The position numbers and the translations under genes are program-made. Shown in pieces: positions 1 to 11,984 of a stretch of 64,000 bases of DNA (its first letter is position 1; every line of letters begins with the position of its first letter). This DNA comes from Rhipicephalus microplus (lineage: Eukaryota; Arthropoda; Arachnida; Ixodida; Ixodidae). The DNA lies in contig NC_134710.1 in the NCBI RefSeq assembly GCF_043290135.1, positions 319,756,616 to 319,820,615 of the forward strand. The letters are read 5' to 3'. Below the pieces are notes generated by a model. It saw nothing but the letters and a program-made list of their open reading frames with translations, searched no databases and was not told where the DNA came from.

Positions 1-2678
1 GATATAAAGACTGTGGAGTGCAAAGTATATTGTTTCCAGATCTTAAAGCATTTCACCGGAATTAAGCAAGTGCGTTTTCAGGCGCACCTTTTATCCAGAA
101 TTAATCCTGAGCGCGCTGTCTCGACACTGATGCTGTACGATGTATACGGCCTCGTGATTAATTCTTAATCTCGGTAAACCACAAAAGGAATTCTGCACAT
201 TTTCACAACTTAGGTACGCACGGGATTGGGGTTTCGAGCACTCCAAATGCGAAGGACATGTTGCATATTTGCAGTACTTACCTGAATTCCTTGAAAATGC
301 AGTGTTCCTTCACCTACCACCATTCGTCTACGTAAACGTATCGAGACGATAAGTCATTTCACGCGCTTACAGCGGCACAGATGCGTCTTCGAGTCACCTA
401 TAGCCTTGGCCCAGTTTTAGTTTGTGCTGTACGAGAAGGGTCAATTTATTGCTCAATTCGAACTTCGCTATGTTTAACTCAGTGAGTGTACAAGAGTATT
501 GATCGCTTTATACGACTGAACAAAAGCGTTGGTTCCTGTTTAAATAAATAAATAGAACTGTTACTCTATTTGTAATTTCTTGCCTGATATGCAAACCAAT
601 TCAAATAACAGAGCCCACATTTTCGTTAATGTAACTTTATTAAACCAGCAGAGGTCACGAAGAACAACAACAACACAGAGAAGACTCCGGGGTTCAGATA
701 GTCGATCACAAAAAAAAAAAAAAAAAAAAACCATCTGTAGGTCTGTCATCGCGCGTCGCAGAGAGCCCGAGCCCGGCTGACCTCGACTGTTTGCGCAAGC
801 TGACAAGTTTCCCACGACGCCCTCTCGGGGTTTCGATTGCACAAGCTTGTGAAAGACATCCATCACACTCGCAAATTAAAGGCAGACGTATACGCAGTCC
901 AAGCACCGCGAGCTCTTGACAACTGTTACGACATACATATTTTATTTGAGCGATAACTTCAGTATAGGGGGAAGGGGGGGGGGGACTACACCTACGATAA
1001 CGGCGAATCAACTGAAATTAGGAATTAGACTTAGCTCACACGCTGCTTAAGTAGCACGTTTGCAATTGCGAGCATGATGTCCCCTTTGGCACGAAACCCG
1101 AGACTGAAGCTCCGGGTTCAAGATATGTGCTCCTCAAACTTCTTTTCCCCAGCTTTGCTTTCTTTTCCCTACAATGCTTTCTGCACGTCAAGGTGCTTAT
1201 AGTGCAGGACGTACATTTCGAAATGGGTGCTATTTTACGCTCGCAATCCCGAACAACGCACATCAAATTTTCGCACTTTTTACCTGTGCATTAATAGAAG
1301 CAACCAATTAGAAATTTAAGATGACAGATTCACTTAAGTGTACCAGATGTTGTCGCAGAACTTTCCATTTCTGGCGCAGCTATGCTTTCTGACGAGATGC
1401 AACACCAATGCCATTGGGCTTTTAAATTAAAATTTTTTTTTGAGCCAGTAGGCAATGATAATTGGAACACCTTGTATATATGAACACAAACGGCATGGAA
1501 AGATACCTTAACTACGTATAACACATATTCCTTCAGTGTAATTGTTATTCCTAAGCAAGAGTATTATATATTACGTAAGTGTTATACATAAAAACTAGGT
1601 ATATATAAGCTTATTTCCTTCTTTGGAACATACATTAAAATGAGATGAGCCCTGTACACACACGAGTGACGCAGCTGCTTGGCTGCTCCATTGGAACTTG
1701 TCCTTCATCCGACCGCGCCGCGCGAGATCGCAGCGACCCGTGCGGCCGCCTCGTGTATCACATTTCTATATGACCCGTCGAAAGGAACACACGCGAGAAA
1801 AAAATATATATATTTTTTTTTTGTTCCGGGTATCACGCAAAGCGCTTCGTCGGTGACGCTAAGTTACTTCGCAAGCACATATACACCCATAAACTGGCAC
1901 ACCTGCGTTCAAACTGCGTCACTGGTCCCACCACTTTTCACGGAATGTAATAAAAGTTCTCAAGGACGATAACCACAAATGGAGCAATGGACGTCTTGAC
2001 GCTGATACTATACGGCTCGTTTACTATAGGACGGACGAATCAAAAATAGAGAGAGGGGGGGTGGGGAATGCCACGAACGCGAACTCTTCAAATATCATCT
2101 TACATTCTTGAATATTTGCAGGCCACATTGCGTGGCAGGACATCTGGACACGAGCGCGAGGCTAGAAATGATCGAACTATAGTGCAACGGATACGGGCGC
2201 ACTAACACCGGAGTAAACGACGCTACTACAAGCCTCATAATGCTCACAATCTGGGGTCGGTCCAAGAGAGTTAGACTAGAAGCAACGTGGAAAGGAGGCA
2301 GAAATCGAGACTGCATGCCTAGCTCGTGGCGCTAACAAACGCAGATATACCAGCATTCTAGTGTACTGAAGGGGCCGCGCACAGTACATTACGCACTCTA
2401 AGAAAAGACCGAGTAAAAGGGGCGTCTTTTTGTCCTATAACGATAATCGTCACATATCTTGCGTAATTATCGCCGCGCGCCCAGTACTTTCAGGTCACGA
2501 ACGACATGCGCGTTATCAGAGTGACATCGCGTTCCCGATATGAAAGTGGCCAGCTCTGAGCTTTCAAGAAAGGAAGCGCAAGCAAGCCGGATGACGATTA
2601 TTGTTGTCGGACAAAAAAGACCCTTTTTACTCGATATTTTCGTAGAGCGCGGTTGCGCATTCGGCCCGCAGCAACCAT
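1..2678. other. Region without recognisable gene
   Basis: No coding segment, RNA gene or clear transposon was recognised here. It holds short homopolymer runs (A near 711-730, G near 969-984 and 2055-2062) and AT-rich stretches. The last 200 bases lie downstream of the stop codon of the SAMHD1-like gene and would contain its 3' untranslated region. The missing 3' exons of the ADH5 gene were looked for here and not found. Confidence 0.5.
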
Positions 2679-4199
2679 TTACTCCTCCAGCTGGAGCGCT
2701 TTCAGGCAAAGCTCGACGTGCTCGGCCAAGCCCGGTTTGCCCGGGGCTCGAAGCAGGACGTGCCAGCGGGCGTCCAGGAAACGCGACGGCAGAACTGACG
2801 GCTGAACGTGCAGCTGTTCGGCGCGCAGCGCTCGATCCGGCTCGGCCTTGCGGTAGAAGAGCACCTTCTTCACCGGGTCGTCCTTGCCGCAGCCCCAGTG
2901 GATGTTGACCAGATCCACGACGAGGTCTTCCGCCTTCGGCTTGACGTGTTCCGGAAGCGCCGCCATGATGGCCGCGCGCATCGTCTCCTCGCTGCTGCCG
3001 ACGCCGCGGTCGCTCTTGGAGACGCTGCCCAGGAAGCGGTACAGCGGACAGGGCCTGCGCGACCGGGTCTCCAGCGCCCTCCACAGCTCCTGCGCCCGTA
3101 GCACCTCGGGATGCTGCATGGCGTCGGCGCGGCGCACGGAGAGCTCGACCCAGGCGTCGGTTAGGGCGACGAAGGCTTCCACCCGCTGCGGGCTGGCGTC
3201 CGGCTGTCCGGCCTCGTGCGTCGTCCACCACAGTCGCAGACGGCCGCCGCCGTTGGGCGACGCCACCTTTTCGTCGGCCAGCTGCAGAGCGTCGCAGATC
3301 ATGGCTTCGAATATGCTGATCATCTGGTGGTGATACACGTTGTTGTGCAAAGTGCTGCGCATGCGGAACATCTCGTACACGTTGTTGAGCTCCTTGTCGC
3401 GGAACGCGATGCGCGTGAAGCCCTCGTGCTCGACGACGCGCGCGCTGCCCACGAGCCGCTGGAACTGGAAGCCACAGGCCAGACCGACGGCGTGGCAGTC
3501 GCGCAAGTAGTAGTCCCATTTGTCCACGTCCAGTCCGGAGTCGCGGTTGTTGACCACTTGGAAGAGGAACCACCGGGAGGGTTCGACCCCATTCGTGTCA
3601 CCCAGTATGAGAGCCTGCACGAACTTGACGTCGTCTTCCGTCAGGCCCTGACCGGGCCATTTCGCCTCCCATGCGCTGAACGTCCGGTCCAGTCCGTTCA
3701 CGGAGACCAAGTGCGCGAGAATCTTGCAAGACATGGCCTCGTGTGTCCATCGAGGTTTCAGGCCCCTGTCACGCGCGCCGCGCCGGTAGAAGTGTTCCCA
3801 GAAGTGCGAGAATGGGCCGTGTCCGAGGTCGTGGCACAGGCCAGCCAATTCGAGGCACAGCAATTCTTTGTCGCCCAGCTTGAGCTCAGGCTGACAATCG
3901 CGCAGATGCGAGCCCAACAATCGAGCCAGATGAGCCGTGCCGAGGCTGTGCTCAAAGCGACTGTTCGAGGCACCCGGGTAAAGGTAGGCTACATGCCCCA
4001 GCTGGCGAATGTGCCGCAGCCTTTGGAACTCGGGAGTGTCGATCACCGCTACGGACACCGGGTGCAACGAAATTTGGCCGTGCACGGGATCCCAAAACAC
4101 CTTCCGAGGAGGCAGCACGTCGGCGCGCAGGTCCACTGTCACCGTGTCCGTAGTCGCATCGGAGCGCTCACCACTTTCACTGCCGTCTGCGTTGCCCAT
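2679..4199 (-). CDS. SAMHD1-like: SAMHD1-like HD-domain dNTP triphosphohydrolase, intronless
   Basis: A single uninterrupted 506-residue ORF whose whole length aligns by eye with the catalytic and C-terminal part of SAMHD1. That enzyme hydrolyses dNTPs to the deoxynucleoside plus triphosphate and is allosterically activated by GTP/dNTP. Visible motifs: FWDPVHGQI at residues 35-43; IDTPEFQRLR at 53-62 (D, Q and R of the first allosteric site kept); SRFEHSLG at 80-87; the HD metal pair in LCHDLGHGPFSH (H123, D124, H132); WTHE at 151-154; DVDKWDYY at 224-231 (third metal aspartate D226, K227, Y230). Near 285-292 the loop reads LHNNVYHHQ, where SAMHD1 has basic residues. The N-terminal SAM domain is absent and the protein starts about 30 residues before the HD core. 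The start was taken at the first Met of the open frame. No introns are seen, unlike vertebrate SAMHD1, so a functional retrogene is possible. The coding part is GC-rich compared with its AT-rich flanks. Confidence 0.93.
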   Translation of the reverse strand: MGNADGSESGERSDATTDTVTVDLRADVLPPRKVFWDPVHGQISLHPVSVAVIDTPEFQRLRHIRQLGHVAYLYPGASNSRFEHSLGTAHLARLLGSHLRDCQPELKLGDKELLCLELAGLCHDLGHGPFSHFWEHFYRRGARDRGLKPRWTHEAMSCKILAHLVSVNGLDRTFSAWEAKWPGQGLTEDDVKFVQALILGDTNGVEPSRWFLFQVVNNRDSGLDVDKWDYYLRDCHAVGLACGFQFQRLVGSARVVEHEGFTRIAFRDKELNNVYEMFRMRSTLHNNVYHHQMISIFEAMICDALQLADEKVASPNGGGRLRLWWTTHEAGQPDASPQRVEAFVALTDAWVELSVRRADAMQHPEVLRAQELWRALETRSRRPCPLYRFLGSVSKSDRGVGSSEETMRAAIMAALPEHVKPKAEDLVVDLVNIHWGCGKDDPVKKVLFYRKAEPDRALRAEQLHVQPSVLPSRFLDARWHVLLRAPGKPGLAEHVELCLKALQLEE

Positions 4200-4671
4200 C
4201 GCTTGACTGGCTCTCGCTTCAAAACAAATGCAAGCTCGTTTTCGCTGACGGATTGTTGTACGCGACGATCGCTAGCACTGTGCTCGTTAAGAAATGCCGG
4301 ACTTGCGGAGAATCACAAAGGTTAACAGCCGCGAGAAGTGAAGCAGCTGCGACTTCGATACAACGGTAGCTAGCGCAGCAGTGCGAGTTTACCGGCCGTC
4401 TGCCCGCCTGCGACTAGCTTCTGTAGACGGATGGACGAATGATAGCACACCTGCTCAGTGGTGGGTAAATGAATGTGTTGCGTCCAATCTTCGCAAAAAT
4501 ACAGGAGAACGTTGTAAGGTGGCGCCATCTAGGCATATTGTTACACAGCTTAGTGAGCTTTCAAAAATGAACGCTAGGGTCACAACGCTGAGGAGCGAGG
4601 CGGGTAATTCAAACCATCACTATACCGAACAAGAGACCTCATGGGGGGAGTGATTCTTAAATAGGAAAAAC
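4200..4671 (-). other. 5' flank of the SAMHD1-like gene
   Basis: About 200 bases upstream of the start codon stay fairly GC-rich and could hold the 5' untranslated region and promoter. No TATA box or other defined element was recognised. The rest is unassigned. Confidence 0.3.
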
Positions 4672-4953
4672 GAAGAGAAAAGTGAGCCCCGCAACTATTT
4701 GCATCTAAGTGCGACACTTCAGCTAACTATGGAAGGAGATAAGGAGAGATTGAACAAATACATTGAGAAGTAATTATTGAGAAAGAGAAGGATTGGGACA
4801 TAGTTAAAGGAGCCCGAGGACGGGGCACCATTCAGCGAGAGCTTCACGGCGTCAGAAAATGGCGGTGGGTGAACCAGTCGGCCAGAGCGGCGCTGTTAGG
4901 GTGTAGCGCTGTCGTCGGTGATCGCGGGGGCACAACCGTTCGGCATGAAATCC
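4672..4953 (-). repeat. Interspersed repeat, LINE 3'-end type (copy 1)
   Basis: Read on the minus strand this matches the segment at 44596-44900. Both contain in order CCGAACGGTTGTGCCCCCGC, a TGACGCCGTGAAG block, a GGTGCCCCGTCCTCGG block, a pyrimidine-rich tract and GTTGCGGGGCTCACTTT. The two copies are diverged and lie in opposite orientations. The order of a GC-rich block, a pyrimidine tract and a short tail resembles the 3' untranslated end of a tick non-LTR retrotransposon, but no reverse transcriptase is attached. Confidence 0.7.
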
Positions 4954-5625
4954 AGTAAGCGAATCCCCAAGAGACCCCTTGAAGCGAAATTGGCATAAAT
5001 ACTGTAATAGTTATGACATTAGTCATTCTGTGTGCCTCCACAGTAGGCAGCAGTATAAATTCGGGGAGATTTATAGCGCATTTATGTTGAAGGCAGACAC
5101 CCGTCGATAATGAACTGTGTGCTGATACCGAGGAAATACATTTGTCGTAAGGCCGCTGGTTTAATTATGTCTAGATAAAAATAGTGCAAAAGAGCAGTAT
5201 ATGAACTTCACACACATGCTACTTAAATGTGTCGGTTATCTTCTAAGTGAGATGCGATGGTATATCTGTCTGTGCGTGGGGCGGGGGGGGGGGGCAGTAG
5301 AACGGAGGCGACGAACGTATCATGAAAGATCAGTGTCGTGCGGCGCCTTTTCATTTGTTCTTCACGCGCGTTCGCACACACAGTAGTCTCATAAGGTTGG
5401 ATCAATTTGCAGCCTGCCTACAGACATAATATGCCTTAATGCAAGCATGCTTATTAGGCATTGCAAATAGAGGACGTACTTTTCATATCCTTTAAAAGAA
5501 ACTTGCCGTATTTACCCAATTCCAACGTTTGAAATCGCATGCGCGTTAGATTCAAGTACAAAACTTCAGCTGTATTTTTCTTTTTGGGTCATGTAAAAAA
5601 GGTGCGCGTTGGAATTGGGTAAATC

Positions 5626-5919
<294 letters not shown>

Positions 5920-6014
5920 GCTTTCTCAGAAAGAAAAGCTTCTTAATTGCCGAGAAATTCGTCCTCATCTGGGGTATTAACCCGGGACCCACGCCTTTCC
6001 GGGGTGGTCGCTCT

Positions 6015-6260
6015 ACTGTTCACATCTTGACAGATTCGCAGCAAGTGACCCAAACACTTCGAACTCGAAGTAAGCTACCAGCGTATACACGCCAAGCACA
6101 TCCTGCACCCAGCCGCGCAATTTCAAGAACTATTAGTCCGCGGGCACGAATTAAGTGGATTTCCGGACACACCAATATACCGGGACACTAGCTAGTTTAT
6201 CAACGAACCTTGCCGCATCAAAGTAAGGAATGACTCGGGGATGACAACACGAAGAAGGCC
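6015..6260 (+). pseudogene. LINE RNase H remnant
   Basis: A decayed stretch on the plus strand reads IKWISGHTNIPGH followed by a stop, close to the IKWIPGHxxIxGN motif of RNase H domains in non-LTR retrotransposons. It continues with degenerate residues matching the usual ADxxA region. There is no open frame and the ends are not defined. Confidence 0.5.
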
Positions 6261-7678
6261 GCAACGATGACCCTGGATGAGACCCACGAAGGCAAATACC
6301 GAGCGAAAGTACAGCGTCAGCGAAAAAATTAGATGAAACTACAAAATACGATGTCTGCAGCCACCTAGATCCGCCCGCCTCTATGAGGTCACGCTTATAA
6401 GGTTACAAACGTGAAGTGTCACGTTCACAACCATCCCGGTGCTTCAAAAATATACCCGACAAGGTGTTTTTCATTTACAGATACTGCAGGCTCTTCTCGG
6501 GACCATGAAGGAGTGAAAACAACCCAACTGACCCCAACTGCGACTATACTGTCAAACGCAAGCAACGACGGAGCATATCATCTGGTAATACCTGCATGAA
6601 TCAAGCCGAGCTGTTTTTATGGAAAAAGTCCAACGTACCCTGCCTGACCTACAGCAAGACATGGCGGAGACTACCCACTCGAACATCCACTCGTCAGAGC
6701 CAGGCTGAATATGTGGTGCGATGCCTTGCGCACAACGGTCATTCTCTGCCCAGCAATAACGAGCTCACCAGTGTGAGAATATCGCCTGTCTATTAAACAT
6801 CTTCTGTAAAGATGTGAAAATATATTGGCAATGATCTTGTTAGATTGAATGCCTAGAGCTTCCGAAAAAGCGTACCGTTGAGCAGCTTCGGGCAGCAAGC
6901 AAGATTGCGTAATAAAAATGAGGATGCTTCCCCTGTTCTCAGGTTTTAAAAAATGCGCCTGTGTTGGACTCTTCTATATAGAGTGCATGAGGCATCCGTG
7001 TAGATGATTTCTTCTTCGTCAAGTATACTTTTGAGGTACACTCAATAAGCCGCTGAGCGTCTATTGCATCGTGAGCTTCATAGTTGTCATGGTCGCCCCG
7101 CTTGATGCCACCAGGTGCCCATGCGCGCGCTCTTGATTACAATAAAAGTCACGCGTTCGAAAAAAAAAAAGTATTGTACGTGCTCTATAGGTCATGACGC
7201 GTGCTCATATTCTTGTCTCTTGTCACTCACCACCATGCGTATACTATAGATTTCAGCGCACGTGCTATTACGAAAGAAGAGAGAAAGCGCGCGACAGAAC
7301 CCCGCAACTCCGATTGTACTTGACGGACTCTATAATGAAAAAAATTGCGGCAGTCGATTCGTGAGGAAATATGAGCTCTGTTAATGATTCGATGATTACT
7401 TCGAAATGTGTTGCAGGGTCTCTTTCAATATTTGTAATTTAATCGGCCCAGTCTGTGCATCAACGCCAAAAAGCATGATTGTGTGTGTGTGGGGGGGGGG
7501 GGAGATGGGGGCGTGATCAATCCGTATATCCACTTGTCAGCATCGAGATAAAAAACCGGGGAGGTTCGGACACGAGCGGTTAACAACTTGATAACGAGGG
7601 AACCGAATTCTTAAAATGAATTAGTAACAAAGAGTAACCAGAAAAGTCGAGAGTTGTTCGCAAGAGTTGCAATGTGGG
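6261..7678. other. Region without recognisable gene
   Basis: No coding or RNA gene recognised. There is an A run near 7160-7170 and a GT tract followed by a G run at 7480-7502. Confidence 0.45.
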
Positions 7679-7690
7679 CCGGTTGGTGAT

Positions 7691-7934
7691 AATTGATATT
7701 GATATGTGGGCTCCAACGCCCCAAAACTACCATATGGTTATGAGAGACGCCGTAGTGGAGGGCTCCGGAAATTTCGACCGCCTGGGGTTCTTTAAACGTG
7801 CACCCGAATCTGAGCACACGGCCCTACAACGTTTTCGCCTCATTCGGAAACGGGGCCGCCGCAGCTGGGATTTGAACCCGCGACCTACGGGTCAGCAGCC
7901 GAGTGCCTTAGCCATAGACCACCGCGGCGGGGCT
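7691..7934 (-). mobile_element. tRNA-derived SINE, Ruka-like, with target duplication
   Basis: On the minus strand the element starts with a tRNA-like head (GGTGGTCTATGGCTAAGGC A-box region, a CGGCTGCTGACCC block and the B-box region GGGTTCAAATCCC). It continues with the family body (GGTCGAAATTTCCGGAGCC, CTCTCATAACCATATGG, a TTTTGGGGCGTT end). It is flanked by the exact 12-bp direct repeat CCGGTTGGTGAT at 7679-7690 and 7935-7946, as expected from target-primed integration by a LINE partner. The family name is from memory of ixodid tick SINEs. Confidence 0.88.
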
Positions 7935-7951
7935 CCGGTTGGTGATGCATG

Positions 7952-8009
7952 TGAAAATATTTGATGTGGCGCGTCCGTGCTTCACTTCGGGCTACATCAA
8001 ATATTTTCA
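7952..8009. repeat. Perfect 16-bp inverted repeat between two SINEs
   Basis: The arm TGAAAATATTTGATGT (7952-7967) is the exact reverse complement of 7994-8009, with a 26-nt spacer. It sits in the gap between two head-to-head SINEs. Confidence 0.9.
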
Positions 8010-8040
8010 GGAGAGTTGTCCACCTCGATGGAACAGTACA

Positions 8041-8270
8041 CATTAAGGTGCTCGGCTGCTGACCCAATGGTCGCGGGTTCGATTCCAGTCGTGGCGGTGG
8101 CGTTTTGATGAAGGCGATACGGTAGAGCCCCCCCCCCCCCCCCTCGTGTAGTGTGCAAATGTCAGTGCATGTTAAAAAGAAACACCAAATGGTCGAAGTT
8201 TCGGGAGCACTCCACTGCGGCGTTTCTCGTAATCATATCGTGGTTTTGGGAAGTAAAACCACAGACATTA
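8041..8270 (+). mobile_element. tRNA-derived SINE, Ruka-like, diverged
   Basis: It carries the GGTGCTCGGCTGCTGACCC block, the B-box region GCGGGTTCGATTCC, and the body and tail of the same family (GGTCGAAGTTTCGGGAGCAC, CTCGTAATCATATCGTGG). The A-box end is missing or very diverged, and a poly-C expansion lies at 8130-8143. Its head faces the head of the SINE at 7691-7934. Confidence 0.82.
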
Positions 8271-8446
8271 TTACTGAAGTCCAGAGTTAAACTGAATCGG
8301 CCGGTGTGGTGAAATGCTAAAATGGGAAGTGGCAATTTTTTTTTCAGCCATAACGTGGGAGTGCTGTTTGGGCTGGTCGCAATTGAATGATGGGTTTTCT
8401 GTGTGCCCACCACGTCCTCGTCTTCAGGCACGAGTCCCATATGTCG

Positions 8447-8620
8447 GTGAACTCAGTGATGAGTTGACTCACTCGGGCTCACTTAGATCGGGCCGTGAGT
8501 CTAAGTGAGTGCAGTTGAGTAATATTTTGGTGAGTGTGGAGTCGAAGTCAGTCCGGTGAGTCGAAAGCGCAAAATATGCTTCTTGAGTGATTCTGAGTGA
8601 ATTCCACTTTCTTTTGGTCG
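8447..8620. repeat. GAGTC-rich interspersed repeat, copy 1
   Basis: Built from irregular GTGAGTC/GAGTGAGT motifs. It shares the order TGAGTCTAAGTGAGT, AATATTTTGGTGAGT, a GAGTC cluster and CAAAATAT with the segment at 8940-9115. Confidence 0.75.
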
Positions 8621-8939
8621 ACCTAAGGTTCTATCTATAGTCATCTTCAACATTTCTATCAGTCTCACCTGGATTCACGTTCATACACCGTTACTTATTA
8701 CTTAGAGGTGTGAATTACGCAGGGGGTGCCTTGACCACTCTCCCCCCCAACTCTTCCAGAGAATTTGCTGATTATTACATCTTATGATGTTATCTCCTCG
8801 AAGAAAAGATGGCCTTACAGGTTTGTAACAGCTGAGAACTTGTTTCATGTCAAGCAGCACCAAGAAGAGCACCGATTACGTGAGACATTGGTGTTAAAAA
8901 GCATTGGCACAAGGGTCGAAGAAGCTAATTCTAGGTTGG

Positions 8940-9115
8940 CGGACTCATGAGTCGACTCGCTCGTACTCACTCAGAGTCAGATCAAGCTGCGAGTCTGAGT
9001 CTAAGTGAGTCCGAGGGAGTAATGTTTTGGTGAGTTTGAGTCCGAGGGAGTCCAAAGCTCAAAATATATTACATGAGTGAGTCTGCGTAAGCTCTACAAG
9101 TTTTGCCGGCCTATA
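8940..9115. repeat. GAGTC-rich interspersed repeat, copy 2
   Basis: Direct-orientation diverged copy of 8447-8620, about 490 bases away, with the same order of short motifs. Between the two copies no gene was recognised. Confidence 0.75.
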
Positions 9116-10349
9116 AGCACGACCAATCACCTGTGTAACACGGGAATGAGCTAGCGTGACATGGGGATTCAGGATCGCTGGATGAGGACATACAATAGAC
9201 TGATGGTCATGATGGCGAAATTGTTCAAAAGCAAAAAGAACAAAAAACTTGGTTTTGTGCATAAGACTGCGTTTACGTTAAAAGTGAGAGATAACTAAAA
9301 ATATCGTTAAACCGCGATATCACATCCCACTGACCACTTTTTCCTTCATTGCTGTTGTTTCATGCCACGTTTCAAAGCACGATCAAAGTCACAAATCAAA
9401 TCTCACTCCGATGCCCATAGTTAAAAATCGTGATATGGCAGCCAGGTACGTCCGTATACCTATTACGTGCGAAGGGCGAACCATTGTAGCTCTCGTGACA
9501 CACTAAACGCCGTCAGGCAGAGTGTGGCGTGACTCGTCGCTGTTTCTGATTTCCACCTCGCCATATTAGAAATTTCAGGAATCAGGAAGAAAGTCTACAG
9601 CGGCTCCTGTATGATCGACGCATGCGCACTCTGAACGACATTTCGTAAGATGACTGCAGCGTCGCGAAAGTACGGGTAACATTGCACACAAGCTAGGGAG
9701 CTGCAGGAAGGACTAGGGAGAGTGGATGCAACAACTGGCTACCCGTAAGATAAAGAAAATAAATAATAAAAAAGAACGCGCTTTCATCGACGTATGGCGG
9801 GCCCAGATGTTTTGATAATGCTAAAAAAGAATCCTGTAAAATCCGGCAATTAAGAATGTCCAAGTATAGTATATTGATATTAGGCCAGTCATCAGAAGCG
9901 TAACTTTACTACATTGCTCAATGCCTGACTACTTCAGAGTAGAAGGAGTGGTTCTTGTTAGAAAAAAAAAAAGGACATTGATTTCTCTTTCGTCGTGGGA
10001 AATTTGTGCAGTATGAAGTAATAGAGCTCTCCGTTTGAATACAGCCATTCTAGTTCAATTACCAATATCTCAAATTAAGTACTACTTTTGCGATTTCTGA
10101 AAAAAATGAGGGGGGGGGGGTACGCTATAATTATCACCTCCTGCAAGTTTCCCATAAACAAATTTTGTTATTTGTTCACTCATATATCGCTTTATCTTAG
10201 GCAATGTTATTCCTGCTAGCAGTAAAGACTAATACTGTCATATAATTTCAAAAAGAAGTATTTATATTGTGGAAAAAAAAGCGCCCTAAGCATGCTACGA
10301 AGAAAGTTAAATGCCGGACTAGATCTATAATCTCGATTGAATTACCCGT
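9116..10349. other. Region without recognisable gene
   Basis: AT-rich, with short A and G runs (9962-9972, 10110-10119). Nothing coding was recognised. Confidence 0.45.
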
Positions 10350-10575
10350 AAAGGTGGTCTATTGGTTATGCCGCTCGACTGCTGACCCGCAGGTCGCAGG
10401 ATCGAATCCCGGCCGCTGCGACCCCATTTTCGATGTAGGCGAAAATGCTCGATGCCCGTGTATACTTACGGTGCACGTTACAGAGCCCCAGAAGGTCGAA
10501 ATTTGTGGAGCACTCCAGTAGGGCGTCTCTCATAAGCAAAAGTGTGATTTTGGGACGTTAAACCCCGTCAGTTAT
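10350..10575 (+). mobile_element. tRNA-derived SINE, Ruka-like
   Basis: Full-length-looking copy: A-box region GGTGGTCTATTGGTTATG, a CTGACCCGCAGGTCGCAGG block, B-box region GGATCGAATCCCGGCC, a body with GGTGCACGTTACAGAGCCCC and AGGTCGAAATTTGTGG, and the end TTTTGGGACGTTAAACCCC. Target duplications were not clear. Confidence 0.88.
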
Positions 10576-11984
10576 AACGGGCGAATTCTTGAACACGAAG
10601 GACGCCAAGGAAGAGACGCACGCGGGAAGCATAGCGTATACAGATACACACGGTTCAGCAAGGCATATATCTGGCGGTGGGGCCGTGGGACTTTGCCGTT
10701 TGAAAGGCGATGTCACATGCTAAACTAGAAATGCGAATATGAAGTACCAAACGAGATCGCCTATATGATAGGGACGTGCAAAGTGCCAAGTCTGCGTGTA
10801 TATACTGGGTCAACCAACGCAAAGATAGGATTTTTTTTCTGACAGCGTAGCTAGCTTGATATTACTATAACATTGTCTCTGTGCATGCGAAAACACCTAG
10901 CGCGCGTATATATGTGCCACAGACGTCGAGCGAGCCTCACTCCTCGCCACATGGTCCACCAAAAATGAAGACGAGTACGGATACGCGCGGCAAACACTAG
11001 ATCATGCACGACACGTCAAACTCATCTGCCAAGCCATGGACAAGACGACGCACGCATCTGCAAAAGGACGCATATGCTGCTCAAATAGAAAGCTTCGATG
11101 GAGCATAAGCTGAATTCGAGAGGGACTTTCTGGAAAGCCATTTAGGATTTAGCTGCAGGGTGTCTGATCGGCTGTGGTTCGAAATTCTGTGTCAACTCTG
11201 TCTCGTGTGACGAACAGCTACACCGATTGTGCACATTGACAGACTGGTATAGCTCCTCCATAAAAAAAAAAAAAAAGGAAGGGAGGGACAATGCATATAC
11301 TTTTTGAAGCCCGCGGAAAGCAATGTACTTTACGTATACGTGTGATCCAAACGCATAATTGGCCGAATAAAGGTAACTTATAACCTTTTAAAACTAATTA
11401 CTCTATGAAAAGTGTTAACAGCTCATACCAAAAATTTACAAATTGCAGCCGACGATCGTACGCAACGCGCATCCACATCGAACGAATTTTCAGGGTGAAA
11501 ACAGTTCTTAGATGACAATGCCCAGCGTGCATCGAAACACGAAGGCGTTCTAGTTAGTTTCGGGCTTGAATGCATAAAAGGGCGTTTTGGTATAAAAAGA
11601 ATACGACTGCAACAGCTACACATTTTTACCGCAAGTTTGATGGCGCCTATTAACCCTTTGAAGGTAGATTTTTTTTTCGCGAGATGCAGGCCAGTAATGA
11701 GTAATTTTTTAATTGCTGAAATAAATTGTTTAGACGATTCCATTTAAGGAAAAAAAAATGTCTATTTTCTTGCATGGCCATAAAGTGACAAAAAGAAATG
11801 TTTTGTTGTTACATACGCATGGTTTATTCGTAATAACATCAAGCAAAAACCTGAAAAAGCTTGAACAATTTTTATAAATAAAAGTTATGTAATAGGTTGA
11901 AAATAGCTCACAGATTTACAAAAAAAAAACACCCAAAAATATTTTTTTTGCTGCAAAAAGTGTCCTTTAACTCGAAAGCTTTTT
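10576..11984. other. Region without recognisable gene
   Basis: AT-rich, with poly-A runs near 11262-11275 and 11921-11929. No coding segment was recognised. The last part adjoins the piggyBac-like remnant and may include its 3' untranslated sequence. Confidence 0.4.

Noticed and set aside
2467..3573. Minus-strand open frame of 368 codons in another frame of the SAMHD1-like gene
   Set aside because: Arg/Ala/Gly-rich shadow of the real frame with no conserved motif.
3216..4325. Long plus-strand open frame (369 codons) opposite the SAMHD1-like gene
   Set aside because: It is antisense to a clear conserved protein in GC-rich DNA, has no recognisable domain and a low-complexity Val/Ala/His/Gln-rich composition.
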